Counted from the first letter of the stretch, positions 26,747 through 36,876 are shown. The stretch is 64,000 nucleotides of DNA from Chryseobacterium camelliae (GCF_030818575.1 NZ_JAUTAL010000001.1:310001-374000), one strand, 5' to 3'. Numbers and translations: made by a program. The notes: generated by a model not told the origin, from the sequence alone.

Positions 26747-27607
26747 ATGTTTACACAAAGTCAGATCAATTACCAAAGAATTGCCAAGGCTATAGCCTAC
26801 ATACAGGAAAATTTCCTGCTTCAGCCCGGGCTGGAGGAAGTAGCGGAAAAAATACACCTGAGCCCTGCTCATTTCCAGAAGATATTTACGGAATGGGCGG
26901 GGACCAGTCCTAAAAAATTCCTTCAGTACATCAGTCTGGAGCATGCTAAAAAGCTGTTGCATGAGGGAAAAGCCAGCGTTGCCGATACGGCCTATGAAAC
27001 CGGGCTTTCCAGCACCAGCAGGCTGCATGAGATGTTCGTGAATATTGAAGGCATGTCCCCTGCCGAATATAAGAATGGCGGCAGGAGCCTGGAAATAAGT
27101 TATAGCTATTCAGACAGTCCGTTCGGATCCATCCTTACGGCTTCAACGCAGAAAGGGATCTGCCATATGGCTTTTGAAGAAGATAAAGAAAAAGGATTGG
27201 AAAATCTGAAGCTCAGGTTTCCCAATGCTTCTTTTTTGGAACATCAAACAGCATTTCACATCAGTGCCCTGTCCATTTTCAGTAAAGACTGGAACAGTCC
27301 GGAAACAGTGAAGCTTCATTTGAGGGGGACGGATTTCCAGCTTAAAGTCTGGCAAAGCCTTCTTACCATTCCGGCAGGAAAGCTCTCAACATACGGAAGC
27401 CTGGCAGAAAAAATAGGCCATTCCCGAGCGCCGCGGGCGGTAGGAACGGCTATCGGCAACAATCCTGTCGCATTTCTGATCCCATGCCACCGCGTGATCC
27501 TGTCTTCCGGTGAAATCGGAGGCTACCATTGGGGAAGCCACAGGAAGCAACTGATTATCGGCTGGGAGAACGCGCTTACTGATCCTGAAAATCTGTCTTT
27601 TTCCTGA
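26747..27607 (+). CDS. AraC-type regulator fused to O6-methylguanine-DNA methyltransferase (Ada-like)
   Basis: A 286-residue fusion. Residues 8-105 are an AraC-type HTH (LEEVAEKIHLSPAHFQKIF), and residues 118-286 are a suicide methyltransferase with the acceptor C247 in the PCHRV motif. It repairs O6-methylguanine and probably regulates transcription. It lacks the N-terminal zinc domain with the phosphotriester-sensing cysteine of E. coli Ada, so how it would sense methylation is unclear. The ATG at 26747 is chosen because the upstream frame extension overlaps speB and looks non-coding. alkB follows 115 bases later. Confidence 0.9.
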   Translation: MFTQSQINYQRIAKAIAYIQENFLLQPGLEEVAEKIHLSPAHFQKIFTEWAGTSPKKFLQYISLEHAKKLLHEGKASVADTAYETGLSSTSRLHEMFVNIEGMSPAEYKNGGRSLEISYSYSDSPFGSILTASTQKGICHMAFEEDKEKGLENLKLRFPNASFLEHQTAFHISALSIFSKDWNSPETVKLHLRGTDFQLKVWQSLLTIPAGKLSTYGSLAEKIGHSRAPRAVGTAIGNNPVAFLIPCHRVILSSGEIGGYHWGSHRKQLIIGWENALTDPENLSFS

Positions 27608-27722
27608 TTCTTTAAATTCTTACCGCAATTCCTATTCAGGGAATGGTATACAGCTGTAAGATCATCAGGATCACAGTAAAATTATTTACCTTTAATGGAT
27701 CAATATATAGTTCACATTCATT

Positions 27723-28334
27723 ATGCTCAGCCTTTTTGAAAATCCGTCAGAAAATCCGGTCAATATCCTTCCATATGATGGTACGGTTCATTATTATGGG
27801 AAGGTGTTTTCGGGGGAAATGTCAGAATCTTATTATACCTACCTTTTCAGCCAGATTCCTTGGGAGAACGATGAGGCCATTATTTTCGGCAAGCTGATCA
27901 CCACCAAGCGAAAAGTAGCCTGGTTTGGGGACCAGCCATTTGAATACACCTATTCCAAACTCACGAAACGAGCCATAGCATGGACTCCTGAATTGCTGGA
28001 ATTAAAGAAGAAATGTGAAGAATTAAGCGGCGAAACCTATAATTCCTGCCTGCTGAACCTGTATCATGACGGAAACGAAGGAATGGCCTATCACAGCGAT
28101 GCGGAAAAAGATCTTAAAAAACATGGTGCCATTGCTTCACTGACGTTCGGAGCAGAGCGGAAATTTGCTTTCAAGCATAAAACAACCCAAGAAAAGATTG
28201 AGCTGTGGCTTGAAAACGGCAGTTTGCTGGTGATGAAAGGAACCACACAGGACCACTGGCTGCACCGCCTGCCGCCGACTACCAAAGTAAAAACACCCAG
28301 AGTCAATCTTACGTTCAGGACGATTGAAGGATAA
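27723..28334 (+). CDS. alkB: AlkB-family alkylated-DNA repair dioxygenase
   Basis: A 203-residue Fe(II)/2-oxoglutarate dioxygenase that demethylates alkylated bases by oxidation. The metal triad is H124, D126 and H181, and the 2-oxoglutarate-binding pair R193 and R199 is in the family RxxxxxR arrangement. The N-terminal domain carries the nucleotide-recognition lid. Its position after the Ada-like gene on the same strand points to a shared alkylation-repair role. Confidence 0.9.
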   Translation: MLSLFENPSENPVNILPYDGTVHYYGKVFSGEMSESYYTYLFSQIPWENDEAIIFGKLITTKRKVAWFGDQPFEYTYSKLTKRAIAWTPELLELKKKCEELSGETYNSCLLNLYHDGNEGMAYHSDAEKDLKKHGAIASLTFGAERKFAFKHKTTQEKIELWLENGSLLVMKGTTQDHWLHRLPPTTKVKTPRVNLTFRTIEG

Positions 28335-28491
28335 CGGTGCTATCCAGTTAAAATAGATGATGATTATATAAGAATATTGAAAAAGGCAGGCCTTAAATAC
28401 AATATGCTCTGTTTAAAAATCAGGTGTTAGTCTTCTACTGCTGTTTTTTCCTAATGACCACATGGACGTTCACAGCTGTTTATGGTCTTTA

Positions 28492-28711
28492 TCTCTCGCA
28501 GATAAGCAGATTACACAGATTGTTTTAACGTATTAAAAACCGTAGATTTTTAAGTTTTGTGTTCTTCTATTTTCTTCATCATTCTCATTTGCCAAAAAAA
28601 CTTTTGTGACTGTTGTGGTTTATAATCTCTCGCAGATCTAACAGATTACGCAGATTATTTTTCCACGCATTTTTAAAAATCATAGATTTTTAGAGGCTCA
28701 TGTGTTCTTCT
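28492..28711. repeat. Two direct copies of an intergenic repeat
   Basis: The 569-base interval 28335-28903 has no convincing gene. It holds two diverged direct copies of a unit of about 80 bases, at 28492-28568 and 28626-28711. Both start TCTCTCGCAGAT, contain an AGATTACxCAGATT core and the GTAGATTTTTA/ATAGATTTTTA stretch, and end in TGTGTTCTTCT. No terminal repeats or coding frame are seen. It resembles dispersed intergenic repeats of flavobacterial genomes. Confidence 0.6.
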
Positions 28712-28903
28712 TTTTCAAAGCTGTTTTCTTTAAATTTGCTTATGTTTCAAAAACATAATCCCTTTCGACACCATCACACCTGCTCTTTGTTAAGTTATTT
28801 TATATGCAGTTTAATTCTCACGAATATCTATAATCGTTTTTCAATCTTTTATAGGTTCGGAATATCATTGGCTAAGATTTTAAAAGAATGTTTAAACAAG
28901 GAT

Positions 28904-30760
28904 CTATTTCAGGACCTGCGCTTCTATTGAACTGTCATCAAAGACTTTAATGAACGCCTTTGTATAATCTTGCGGTGTGGCAAAATTAGGGTTTTCCATA
29001 AATTTCTGTGGGTTAACAGCGAAAAGTGGAAACCATGTACTGCTGATCTGAACCTGGATTTTATGTCCTTTCTTAAAGGTATGGACAACATCCTGAAGCC
29101 TGAAGTTGACGGCTGTTTTCGTATTCGGAATCAATGCTTCTGCTTTTTCCTTTGAATTCCTGAATCGTGCAGGCATAATTTCGCTCCTCACCATCTGATG
29201 GTAATTGCCATAAACTACCCCTTCTTTCTTTTCGGCAGGTTTGAAATCTTCCGGATAGACATCGATCAGCTTAACGGCGAAATCGGCATCAGTGGAAGTG
29301 GTGGCGATATTCAGTTTGGCCATCAGTTCGCCGGCAAAACTAAGGTCATCAGTTAAAACATCTGTAGTAAAGGTGAGTACATCAGGCCTTCCTTCTGCAA
29401 ACCGTTGGTCCTCGGACATATAGTTCCTCGGGGTAAACCCGTTGAAATCTTTAAGGTTCACAGAGCTTACCACAGGATTGCTGGGATCGCTGTAATATTC
29501 AGAATATCCTTGTCCGGCAGACGGTTTAAGCGTTCCTGATGCCAGGTAGAAATTAACCTTTTGAGCCTCTTTCGGAGGATAGGTGGCAAACTCCTTCCAG
29601 GCTTTTGCTCCCGTATCGTACATCAGTGCTTCCGGCAAACCAGCGTCTTCTTTGGTATTTCCTTTCAGGTAGTGGTTGAAAAAGCGTGTTTCTATGTTCT
29701 TCTGGTAATAAGTTGCAATGCTGTCTCCGAAATAAATATCATTATGGAAATGCTTTCCCTGTTCATATGACCACCCTCCATGGGAAAACGGGCCCATAAC
29801 GATGGTATTTTTAGCTTTCGGGCTGGTCTTTTCAATGGTTTTATAAATGTTGAGCGGACCGGAAAGATCTTCAGCGTCAAACCATCCGCCTACGGTCATT
29901 ACTGCATGTTTGATATTTTTCAGGTGCGGAAGCAGGTTCCTTTTCTGCCAGAAATCATCATAGTTGGTATGGTTCATAATTTCTGTCATGAAGAAATTGT
30001 CTTTATAATACTTTTCGTATCCGTCTTTCAGGGTGCCCATATCCCGGTAAAATTTAAGGCCGTCATCCGATTTTGCTTTGATCATGGAATCCGAATACCA
30101 GGCCTTGTTTTCCGGTTTGGTCTTCTGTACTCCGAAAACGGGAAAAGTTCTGAAATAAGCCAGCATGAACCTTCCGTTATGCAAGAAATCATCATTCCAG
30201 AAATTGGATATCGGTGCCTGAGGAGATGAAGCAACGAGTGCAGGGTGGTCTGCGAGAGTGCCTACGGCAGTATAAAATCCAGGATAAGAAGTCCCGAACT
30301 GTCCCACTTTCCCGTTGTTGTTCTTGATGTTTTTAAGAAGCCATTCGATGGTGTCATAGGTATCTGTGCTTTCATCCACATCTTTCTTAGTCTTGTGGTC
30401 CACCTGCGGGGTCATATTGGTGAATGTTCCTTCACTCATGTACCGCCCGCGCACATCCTGATAGATGAAAATATACTTGTCTTTCATTAGGTATTCATTA
30501 GGTCCCAGTTTGGATCGGTATTCCTTGCCATAAGGAGCCACACTGTAGCATGTCCTCTGCATCAGGAAAGGATACCTGTTTTTGGAAGAGATATCTTTGG
30601 GAATGTATACAGCCGTAAAAAGTTTGACACCGTCCCGCATGGGGATGTATACTTCCTCTTTGGTAAAGTTCTGTTCTACAAAATCATCGTCCTGACGTTT
30701 GCCCTGTGACCTGGCCACCATGAAGAATATAAGAAGCAGAATGGATATGCGGAGTTTCAT
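28904..30760 (-). CDS. CocE/NonD-family hydrolase (X-Pro dipeptidyl-peptidase-like)
   Basis: A 618-residue exported alpha/beta hydrolase. The signal peptide covers residues 1-18. The nucleophile S158 sits in GTSYPG, the catalytic histidine is probably in GPFSHGGW, and a C-terminal jelly-roll domain of about 230 residues follows, as in cocaine esterase, glutaryl-7-ACA acylase and X-Pro peptidases. It likely acts on peptides or esters in the periplasm. It lies 104 bases downstream of the frameshifted barrel gene on the same strand. Confidence 0.85.
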   Translation of the reverse strand: MKLRISILLLIFFMVARSQGKRQDDDFVEQNFTKEEVYIPMRDGVKLFTAVYIPKDISSKNRYPFLMQRTCYSVAPYGKEYRSKLGPNEYLMKDKYIFIYQDVRGRYMSEGTFTNMTPQVDHKTKKDVDESTDTYDTIEWLLKNIKNNNGKVGQFGTSYPGFYTAVGTLADHPALVASSPQAPISNFWNDDFLHNGRFMLAYFRTFPVFGVQKTKPENKAWYSDSMIKAKSDDGLKFYRDMGTLKDGYEKYYKDNFFMTEIMNHTNYDDFWQKRNLLPHLKNIKHAVMTVGGWFDAEDLSGPLNIYKTIEKTSPKAKNTIVMGPFSHGGWSYEQGKHFHNDIYFGDSIATYYQKNIETRFFNHYLKGNTKEDAGLPEALMYDTGAKAWKEFATYPPKEAQKVNFYLASGTLKPSAGQGYSEYYSDPSNPVVSSVNLKDFNGFTPRNYMSEDQRFAEGRPDVLTFTTDVLTDDLSFAGELMAKLNIATTSTDADFAVKLIDVYPEDFKPAEKKEGVVYGNYHQMVRSEIMPARFRNSKEKAEALIPNTKTAVNFRLQDVVHTFKKGHKIQVQISSTWFPLFAVNPQKFMENPNFATPQDYTKAFIKVFDDSSIEAQVLK

Positions 30761-30864
30761 ACGTATAATTTGGAGGCTAAATTATAAATAAAAAACATTT
30801 TAAAACATGCGGAGCTTTAAAAATGAAGGAAATTCTTCTGGTGGGGTGAAGATTTCAATGTTTT

Positions 30865-33634
30865 TTAAGTCTTCACCTTCTTCCCCGCAAACTTATTCAG
30901 CTTCATGCTGAGGGAAAACATAATGTAACGTTTGAGGATAAGGTCTTCACGGTCTTCAAAATAGGCTTGTGAGATCACTCTTCTTACGCTCTGGTTCTGG
31001 TTCAGGACATCATAGACCTTTACTTTGGCAGTGAGCTGCTTGTCAAAGAATGAATAGCCTATGCTGGTATTCCAGAAGTAAAAGTCTCGCTTGAATCCTG
31101 GAGCTATATTTGAGCTGGTGTTGTATTCAAAATCATTTCCCAAAACCAGGCGGCTTTTCAGGATGTAGTTGGTCATTTCCAGTTTTAAGGACTGGTTGGT
31201 GGTCTTTACCTGATCGATGCTGTAATGGGTGTAATCTGAGAACTGGTAGGCCAGGTAGTACGACGGTTTCAGTGTAATCTTATCTTTGATCTCGTACGTA
31301 ATTCCCAATGCAGGTGTAATGCTGTATACCTGGCTGCTGTATACCTGATTGTTGATAAATCCTTTGTTGTAGGCATAATTCATGTTGAATTTAGGACCTA
31401 TTGTCAGCTTATTTTCTTTCCATTTGAAGGTTTTGCTGATGCCACCTCCAAAGTTGGCATTCTTGTTCCCGCTTATATTCGCGTAGGTGACCAGCTGCTT
31501 GCCGGATGAATCGTAGTAGGAATAATTAACGATATCATTATTCCTGTAATTGAAGCTGGCATTTGCGTAATAATTGATGTTTTTCAGTATGTTATAATTA
31601 TAGAAATTCAAAAAAACTTCAGTGTTCCAAGTATTTTTGAGGTCAGGATTCCCCTGGTAGACGATCAGCGGATTCACATAATCGGTGTAGGGAGTAAGCT
31701 GCTGTGCGGTTGGGATATCAAAGTAGGAATAGCTATAAAGATTTAAGCTTTTGTTTTCAGAAAAGTTGTATTGGATGCTCATGTTGTGGGAAGGCAAGAC
31801 AAAGCTTTTAGTCAGGAGGGTCTGTTGTCCGTTGAATACGGAATTGACTTTCATATCGGATACATCCAGTTTTGCAGATCCCCAGACCGTGATTTTCTTT
31901 TTATTGATATCAAATAAAAGTTCCGGTGAAAACTGATTGATATTCTGGTTCATCAGGTTAGACAGAAGAGCGTTGTAAGCAGAGTAATCTCCGGTTATTG
32001 CGTTAAAATCATTCACATTCCTCGTGTTTCTGCTGATTTTTGAGCTGTAGCCCACATTCAGGCTGACAGTGGCAGAATCAGAAACAGGCTCTGTATATCC
32101 TGCGCTGAAAGAAGAGTTGTTACTCTGACTTTTGTTTTGGGTCAGCTGGTTCCTGATGTCATCCGGATCAGCACTCTGGTAAAATACGGTTTTCGATCGG
32201 TTCAGGTTGCTGTCTTTGGACTCTGAAATATTGCTGGAAATATTGCTGTACATCACCCTTCCTTTCTTCCTGAACTTTTTGGAGAAATAAATATTGGGGT
32301 TGAAAGAGTTGTTTTCAGAATCTGTCCTCGTAAAAGATGTATTTTCATTGAGTTGCTCATTATTCCTGAATGTAGATGAAGCAGAGTTTCCGGTACTGTA
32401 GCTTTTGGTATGCGAGAACGAAGGCGAGAAATAAAAACTGGTCAGCGAATCAATTTTGACTTTTGACGAAGTATCAAAGCTGTACTGCCTGTTTTCCGTT
32501 TCGCCGTCGCTTTCGGAATTGGTTTTCAGTACAGAATCCGGAAGGAGGGTAGATCTTGAGGCTTTGGACCGGGTTTTCAGGTTATTATCATTGTACATAA
32601 GGCTGAATGCGTCCAGATCGATATCCTTCCCCAGCTTGTCATTATAGTTAAACCCGACAACCGTAGATCTCTGAATCCCTTTTAAATTATCACCTGAAGG
32701 CATATAATATGTAGTGCCTCCGGAGCTCATGATGCTGCCGCCCTGCATCATCCAGGCATTTCTTCCGTTGCCCATGCTATCAAAGATCTCATTGTTGGAG
32801 AATCCACGGGAGTTGATGTTGTTAGAAGACGCCAGAAGGCTTATTTTGGTATCTTTTTTAAAATAGCTGATCAATGCGCTCCCTTCATAGCGCTTATCAG
32901 ATCCGTAGCCGGCCGTGATTCTGGAAATCAGGCCTTTGTTTTTCTTTTCGTCGATATTGAAGTTAATAGTAGTATTCTTGGATTTTGCCGTTTTTCCGGT
33001 AAGTTCTTCCTCTTTCGTTTTCGTCGTGGTGAACTGGATGTTTTTGATGAGGTCTGCAGGAAGATTCTGAAGCGCAATCTTACCGTCCTTATCAAAGAAG
33101 GGCTTACCGTTGATCATAATCTGGTCGGCTTCTTTTCCATTGACCATTATTTTGCCCTCGTTGCTGATCTCCACACCGGGAATCTGTTTAAGCAGCTCCT
33201 CAATTTTACTGTCCGGCCGGATCTTGATGGAGGAGGCATTGAATTCAATGGTATCTTTTTTAATTTTAACCGGTGCCACACTAAGTTTAACCTCCTCGAT
33301 AGTATGTACCGTATTGTTCTCAAGCTCAATATTTCCCAAAGACACCTGTTGATCTATTTTGTCAAATATTTTGGAATAGGAAATCAGTTTATCAGCATCA
33401 ATTTTAAGCATCGAAGGCTCATTCTGCGGAGTTACTTTCAGGGAAAACTTTCCCGTGTTGTTGGTGGAAGTATAATTGATGATCGAAGAATCCTTCTGTC
33501 TTTAAAAGATAGACGGTAGCATTTTCTACAGCAAGCTTTTCATGGTTGGTGACGCTTCCTGTAATTTCAAGTTGTTGTGCACTGAATATATAGCTGATCA
33601 GCATGCAGCAAAATAAAAGCAATTTCTTCCCCAT
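30865..33634 (-). pseudogene. Frameshifted outer-membrane beta-barrel (TonB-receptor-like) gene
   Basis: The gene starts at ATG 33634 with a signal peptide (KKLLLFCCMLISYIFSAQ) and a carboxypeptidase-regulatory-like domain, but the frame is broken near 33492-33493. Dropping one base of the GG pair there on the minus strand restores a continuous reading (KTE, then DSSIINYTSTNNTGKFSL) into the downstream frame, which runs to 30865. The remaining 848-residue part has a plug-like domain (RPDSKIEELLKQIPGVEI) and a long barrel typical of the OMP_b-brl_3 family. The insertion may be a real mutation or a sequencing error. Substrate unknown; no SusD partner is present. Confidence 0.8.
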
Positions 33635-33650
33635 ACGTTTGTTAAAGCTG

Positions 33651-33658
33651 CAAAAATA
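33651..33658 (-). promoter_or_regulatory. -7 element of the barrel gene promoter
   Basis: TATTTTTG on the minus strand is an exact -7 match, 16 bases before the ATG at 33634. It sits in the T-rich tail of the preceding terminator. Confidence 0.45.
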
Positions 33659-33665
33659 AAAAAAA

Positions 33666-33685
33666 ACATCCCAGTATTGGGATGT
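33666..33685 (-). terminator. Terminator of the BON/SH3 operon
   Basis: A perfect eight-base inverted repeat (33666-33673 and 33678-33685) with a 4-base loop is followed on the minus strand by a long T run. Confidence 0.85.
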
Positions 33686-33709
33686 ATGATAAAAATATTT
33701 TAAATTTTA

Positions 33710-34129
33710 TTATGCTTTCAGGTACCTTGAATAGGCATATCCTTCCTGTCCGTCATCTGTTTTTACCTTCCACCAGTCATCGGAAGTCTGTTCGATCAGG
33801 GTTACGGAAGATCCTTTGGATGCTTTTCCTACCACTGCGGCATCTGTGGAAGGCTCCTGGCGGATATTAAGGTTGGAATCTTCTGTAGCTACGGTAAGTG
33901 GAGCTCCAGCAGATAGACCGGCTACCTGAACATCGATATTGATGTCTGAAGCGGAATACGAAGAGTCAATTGCGCCTAAAGCATTCCATACTGCATCTTT
34001 AGCTGCTGTATTGGATGCATGTCCGGAAACATACAGGATGCCATCCTGTTCCTGAACCTGTAGATCGGTAATGCCGGCAGACTGTGCTGCAGAAATTACA
34101 CCTGAATATTTATCTTGTAATGTGCTCAT
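33710..34129 (-). CDS. BON-like plus bacterial SH3 domain protein
   Basis: A 139-residue protein without a clear signal peptide. Residues 1-68 resemble a BON domain (GILYVSGHASNTAAKDAVW), and residues 78-138 form an SH3b domain (NIRQEPSTDAAVVGKASKGSSV, then WWKVKTDDGQEGY). SH3b domains usually bind cell-wall peptides. It starts five bases after the BON lipoprotein gene and is surely co-transcribed; the pair probably acts in envelope maintenance. Function is inferred from domains only. Confidence 0.75.
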   Translation of the reverse strand: MSTLQDKYSGVISAAQSAGITDLQVQEQDGILYVSGHASNTAAKDAVWNALGAIDSSYSASDINIDVQVAGLSAGAPLTVATEDSNLNIRQEPSTDAAVVGKASKGSSVTLIEQTSDDWWKVKTDDGQEGYAYSRYLKA

Positions 34130-34134
34130 GATGT

Positions 34135-34623
34135 TTATTTTACAGTATAGTTATAATTTACTTTCCCTACTTTCAGGGCATCAACCGATTCTTTGATCTT
34201 TCTGGCCTGCTGCGCAGATACGTTTCCGGTAAGGGTAAGCTCACCGTTAATGGTCTGTACTTTCACGGAAGGGAAATCTTTAAGTGCATCCTGAACTTTC
34301 TGCTGAACGGCAGGATCTGTGGCAGATTGGGTATCCACCGGAGTCACTGCTGTAGAAGGAGCAACAGTAGCCATGTCGTGAACTTCTTTCACTCCGTTGA
34401 TAGCTTTCAGTTGTTTGATCATGGCATCTTTAGCTTCCTGGCTCTCAAAGGTTCCGCTCAGATGGGCAACTCCGTCTTTGATCTCAACCGATGCATTAGG
34501 GTTTGACGTTACTACCGTAGTAGCCTGCGTCTGTAAATCTGCATCAGAAACTTTCTTTTTACATGAAACCGCTCCGAAGGAAATAGCTACAGCCAGTGCA
34601 GCCATGGTGATGGTTTTTTTCAT
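34135..34623 (-). CDS. BON-domain lipoprotein
   Basis: A 162-residue lipoprotein. The signal peptide ends in the lipobox AVSC with C21 as the lipidated residue, followed by KKK. Two BON domains are visible, about 30-85 (GVAHLSGTFESQEAKDAM) and 105-160 (GELTLTGNVSAQQARKI). BON proteins bind phospholipid and stabilise the envelope, often under osmotic stress. It is the first gene of a two-gene operon with the SH3 protein. Confidence 0.85.
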   Translation of the reverse strand: MKKTITMAALAVAISFGAVSCKKKVSDADLQTQATTVVTSNPNASVEIKDGVAHLSGTFESQEAKDAMIKQLKAINGVKEVHDMATVAPSTAVTPVDTQSATDPAVQQKVQDALKDFPSVKVQTINGELTLTGNVSAQQARKIKESVDALKVGKVNYNYTVK

Positions 34624-34651
34624 AAATGTATATTTAATAGGTTAGTATACT

Positions 34652-34679
34652 CAAATGTAACAATAAAATTTATACCAAA
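34652..34679 (-). promoter_or_regulatory. Promoter of the BON lipoprotein operon
   Basis: On the minus strand TTTG (34676-34679) and TACATTTG (34652-34659) are separated by 16 bases, close to the Bacteroidota spacing. The ATG lies 28 bases downstream. Confidence 0.5.
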
Positions 34680-34782
34680 ATCATATTATCCTGTAAATGT
34701 CCGGTGGATTTGTTAAAAATACTATGGGAATTGAAGTTTTTTAAGGTCAGCCGAAAGAATTCATCATCATTTTCAACGAGAG

Positions 34783-34812
34783 TTTGTACCAATAGAAAAA
34801 CCATTATATTTG
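34783..34812 (+). promoter_or_regulatory. Promoter of the dicarboxylate symporter
   Basis: TTTG (34783-34786) and TATATTTG (34805-34812) with an 18-base spacer form a complete promoter 20 bases before the ATG at 34833. It shows that the in-frame upstream starts are not used. Confidence 0.7.
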
Positions 34813-34832
34813 TGCAACTTGAATTGGATGAT

Positions 34833-36086
34833 ATGAAAGGACAAAACAAACTCTTTATAGCCATTATTATAGCCCTTGTTCTTGGGGTAGCCATCGGAGG
34901 CCTTGTACATGTACAATATCCGGAAAGCGCAGAATCATTTTCTAAGAATATCAAACTTTTAGGGACCGTATTCATCAGGCTGGTACAGATGATCATTGCG
35001 CCTCTGGTATTTACCACCCTTGTTGTGGGAATAGCCAAGATGAGTGACATCAAAATGATCGGAAGGGTAGGGACTAAGGCCATGCTGTGGTTTATTTCCG
35101 CTTCCCTGCTGTCTCTGTTTATAGGATTGATGCTGGTGAACTGGCTGGAACCCGGGCATGTGACACAGCTGCCTATTCAGGATGCAGCTTCGGCGGAGGA
35201 TCTTCTGAAGACCAGCAAAGGCTTTTCCATGGAAGATTTTGTAAAGCATGTTATCCCTAAAAGTTTGTTTGAGGCTTTTGCCACCAATGAAGTACTGCAG
35301 ATCGTGGTATTTTCCATTATGTTCGGGATTGCACTGGCGAATATGGGCGAAGAATATTCGCAGCCGGTGATTAAATTATTTGATATCGTAGCCCACGGGA
35401 TCCTGAAAATGGTTGGCTACATCATGTGGTTCGCGCCGTTTGGGGTGCTGGGAGCTATCGCTGCAGTGGTTGCTACCAATGGATTTGAGATCTTTAAAGT
35501 ATATGCGATTTACCTCAGGGACTTTTTCTTTGCTTTAGGCATACTCTGGCTGGCACTTTTACTGGTAGGGTATTTCATCCTGGGCAACCGTCTTTTCGAG
35601 CTTCTGAGGAGGATCAAAGAACCTTTGCTGATCGCTTTTTCAACTACGAGCTCCGAAGCGGTATTCCCCAAGCTTGTGGAAGAGCTGGAACGATTCGGCT
35701 GCAACAACAGGGTGGTATCGTTCATCCTGCCGCTCGGGTATTCATTTAACCTGGACGGAAGCATGATGTACATGACCTTTGCCTCCATATTCATAGCACA
35801 GATTTATGGGATTGAGATGTCTCTCGGTCAGCAGATTACCATGCTGCTGGTTCTGATGCTTACCTCAAAAGGGATTGCCGGTGTTCCGAGGGCTTCCCTG
35901 GTCATCATTGTGGCTACCTGTTCCATGTTCGGGATCCCGCCGGAAGGTATTGCCCTGATTTTACCAATCGACCATTTCTGCGATATGGGAAGAAGCATGA
36001 CGAATGTCCTCGGCAATGCCCTGGCTACTTCTGCCGTTTCCAAATGGGAAGGACAGCTGGACAATCATGGTGGTGGGGACCTTTAA
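34833..36086 (+). CDS. Dicarboxylate/amino acid:cation symporter (GltP/DctA family)
   Basis: A 417-residue inner-membrane protein of the glutamate/dicarboxylate symporter family. About eight hydrophobic helices, a serine-rich re-entrant loop (AFSTTSSEA near residue 270) and the second hairpin with SKGIAGVPRASLV are visible, as is the NLDGSMMY unwound helix that binds substrate and cation. It takes up glutamate, aspartate or C4-dicarboxylates with sodium or protons. The start at 34833 follows the promoter; the frame is open further upstream but overlaps it. Confidence 0.9.
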   Translation: MKGQNKLFIAIIIALVLGVAIGGLVHVQYPESAESFSKNIKLLGTVFIRLVQMIIAPLVFTTLVVGIAKMSDIKMIGRVGTKAMLWFISASLLSLFIGLMLVNWLEPGHVTQLPIQDAASAEDLLKTSKGFSMEDFVKHVIPKSLFEAFATNEVLQIVVFSIMFGIALANMGEEYSQPVIKLFDIVAHGILKMVGYIMWFAPFGVLGAIAAVVATNGFEIFKVYAIYLRDFFFALGILWLALLLVGYFILGNRLFELLRRIKEPLLIAFSTTSSEAVFPKLVEELERFGCNNRVVSFILPLGYSFNLDGSMMYMTFASIFIAQIYGIEMSLGQQITMLLVLMLTSKGIAGVPRASLVIIVATCSMFGIPPEGIALILPIDHFCDMGRSMTNVLGNALATSAVSKWEGQLDNHGGGDL

Positions 36087-36116
36087 TGAATATTGAATTG
36101 TAGACTCAGAACCGGA

Positions 36117-36839
36117 ATGACAGGATGGGAAGAATATAGAAAGCAGATTGCTGATGACGGTTTTGTCGTGATTCATGATGTATTCTCTGAAGAGGAAATA
36201 AAAAAGATCATTGATGGTATCGAGAATGCCGATACTTCCTGTGAAACGTTCAGGAAATCGGAAGACCTTTTTGCCATCCGGCAGTTCCTGAAAGGAGTGC
36301 CAGAGGTCAGGAAATCAGTTTTCAGCAGCCGGCTAACGGCAATTATCAAAGAAATCTTTGGCAACAGTTATTTAGCTGTAAAAAGTATTTATTTTGATAA
36401 GCCCGAATCGTCCAACTGGTATGTTGCCTATCATCAGGATCTCACCATTTCCGTAGACCGGAAAGCTGAAATTGAGGGGTTTGGTCCATGGACCACCAAA
36501 CAAGACCAGTTTGGTGTGCAGCCGCCACTGGAAATCCTCGGAAATATTTTTACCATCAGAATCCATCTGGATGATACGGATGAATACAACGGTGCACTGA
36601 AAGTAGTTCCCGGCTCTCATGCCAAAGGTATTTACAGGCCTGAAACCATCGACTGGACTATCGAAAAAGAGGCAATCTGCAGTGTGAAAAAGGGTGGGAT
36701 CATGATTATGAAGCCATTGCTGCTGCATGGATCCAACAGGACGACAAACGGAAAAAGACGAAGGGTCATCCATATAGAATTTTCCGATCTTGAGCTTCCC
36801 GGCGGACTGCAATGGTCTGAAAAAATAAGCGGATTATGA
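36117..36839 (+). CDS. Phytanoyl-CoA dioxygenase (PhyH) family protein
   Basis: A 240-residue Fe(II)/2-oxoglutarate oxygenase. The double-stranded beta-helix carries the metal motif in YHQDLTIS (His-x-Asp) and the distal His near LLHGSNRT, followed by the 2-oxoglutarate-binding arginine in KRRRVIHIEF. Members hydroxylate varied small molecules; the substrate is not predictable. I use the ATG at 36117. It lies 30 bases after the symporter, so a shared transcript is possible. Confidence 0.85.
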   Translation: MTGWEEYRKQIADDGFVVIHDVFSEEEIKKIIDGIENADTSCETFRKSEDLFAIRQFLKGVPEVRKSVFSSRLTAIIKEIFGNSYLAVKSIYFDKPESSNWYVAYHQDLTISVDRKAEIEGFGPWTTKQDQFGVQPPLEILGNIFTIRIHLDDTDEYNGALKVVPGSHAKGIYRPETIDWTIEKEAICSVKKGGIMIMKPLLLHGSNRTTNGKRRRVIHIEFSDLELPGGLQWSEKISGL

Positions 36840-36876
36840 ATTAATCAGTCATTGACTAAAATTTATAAGCTCCATA

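Noticed and set aside
28700..28930. A 76-residue ORF in the repeat-bearing interval
   Set aside because: It overlaps the second repeat copy and the end of the CocE-type gene, and has an unlikely residue composition.
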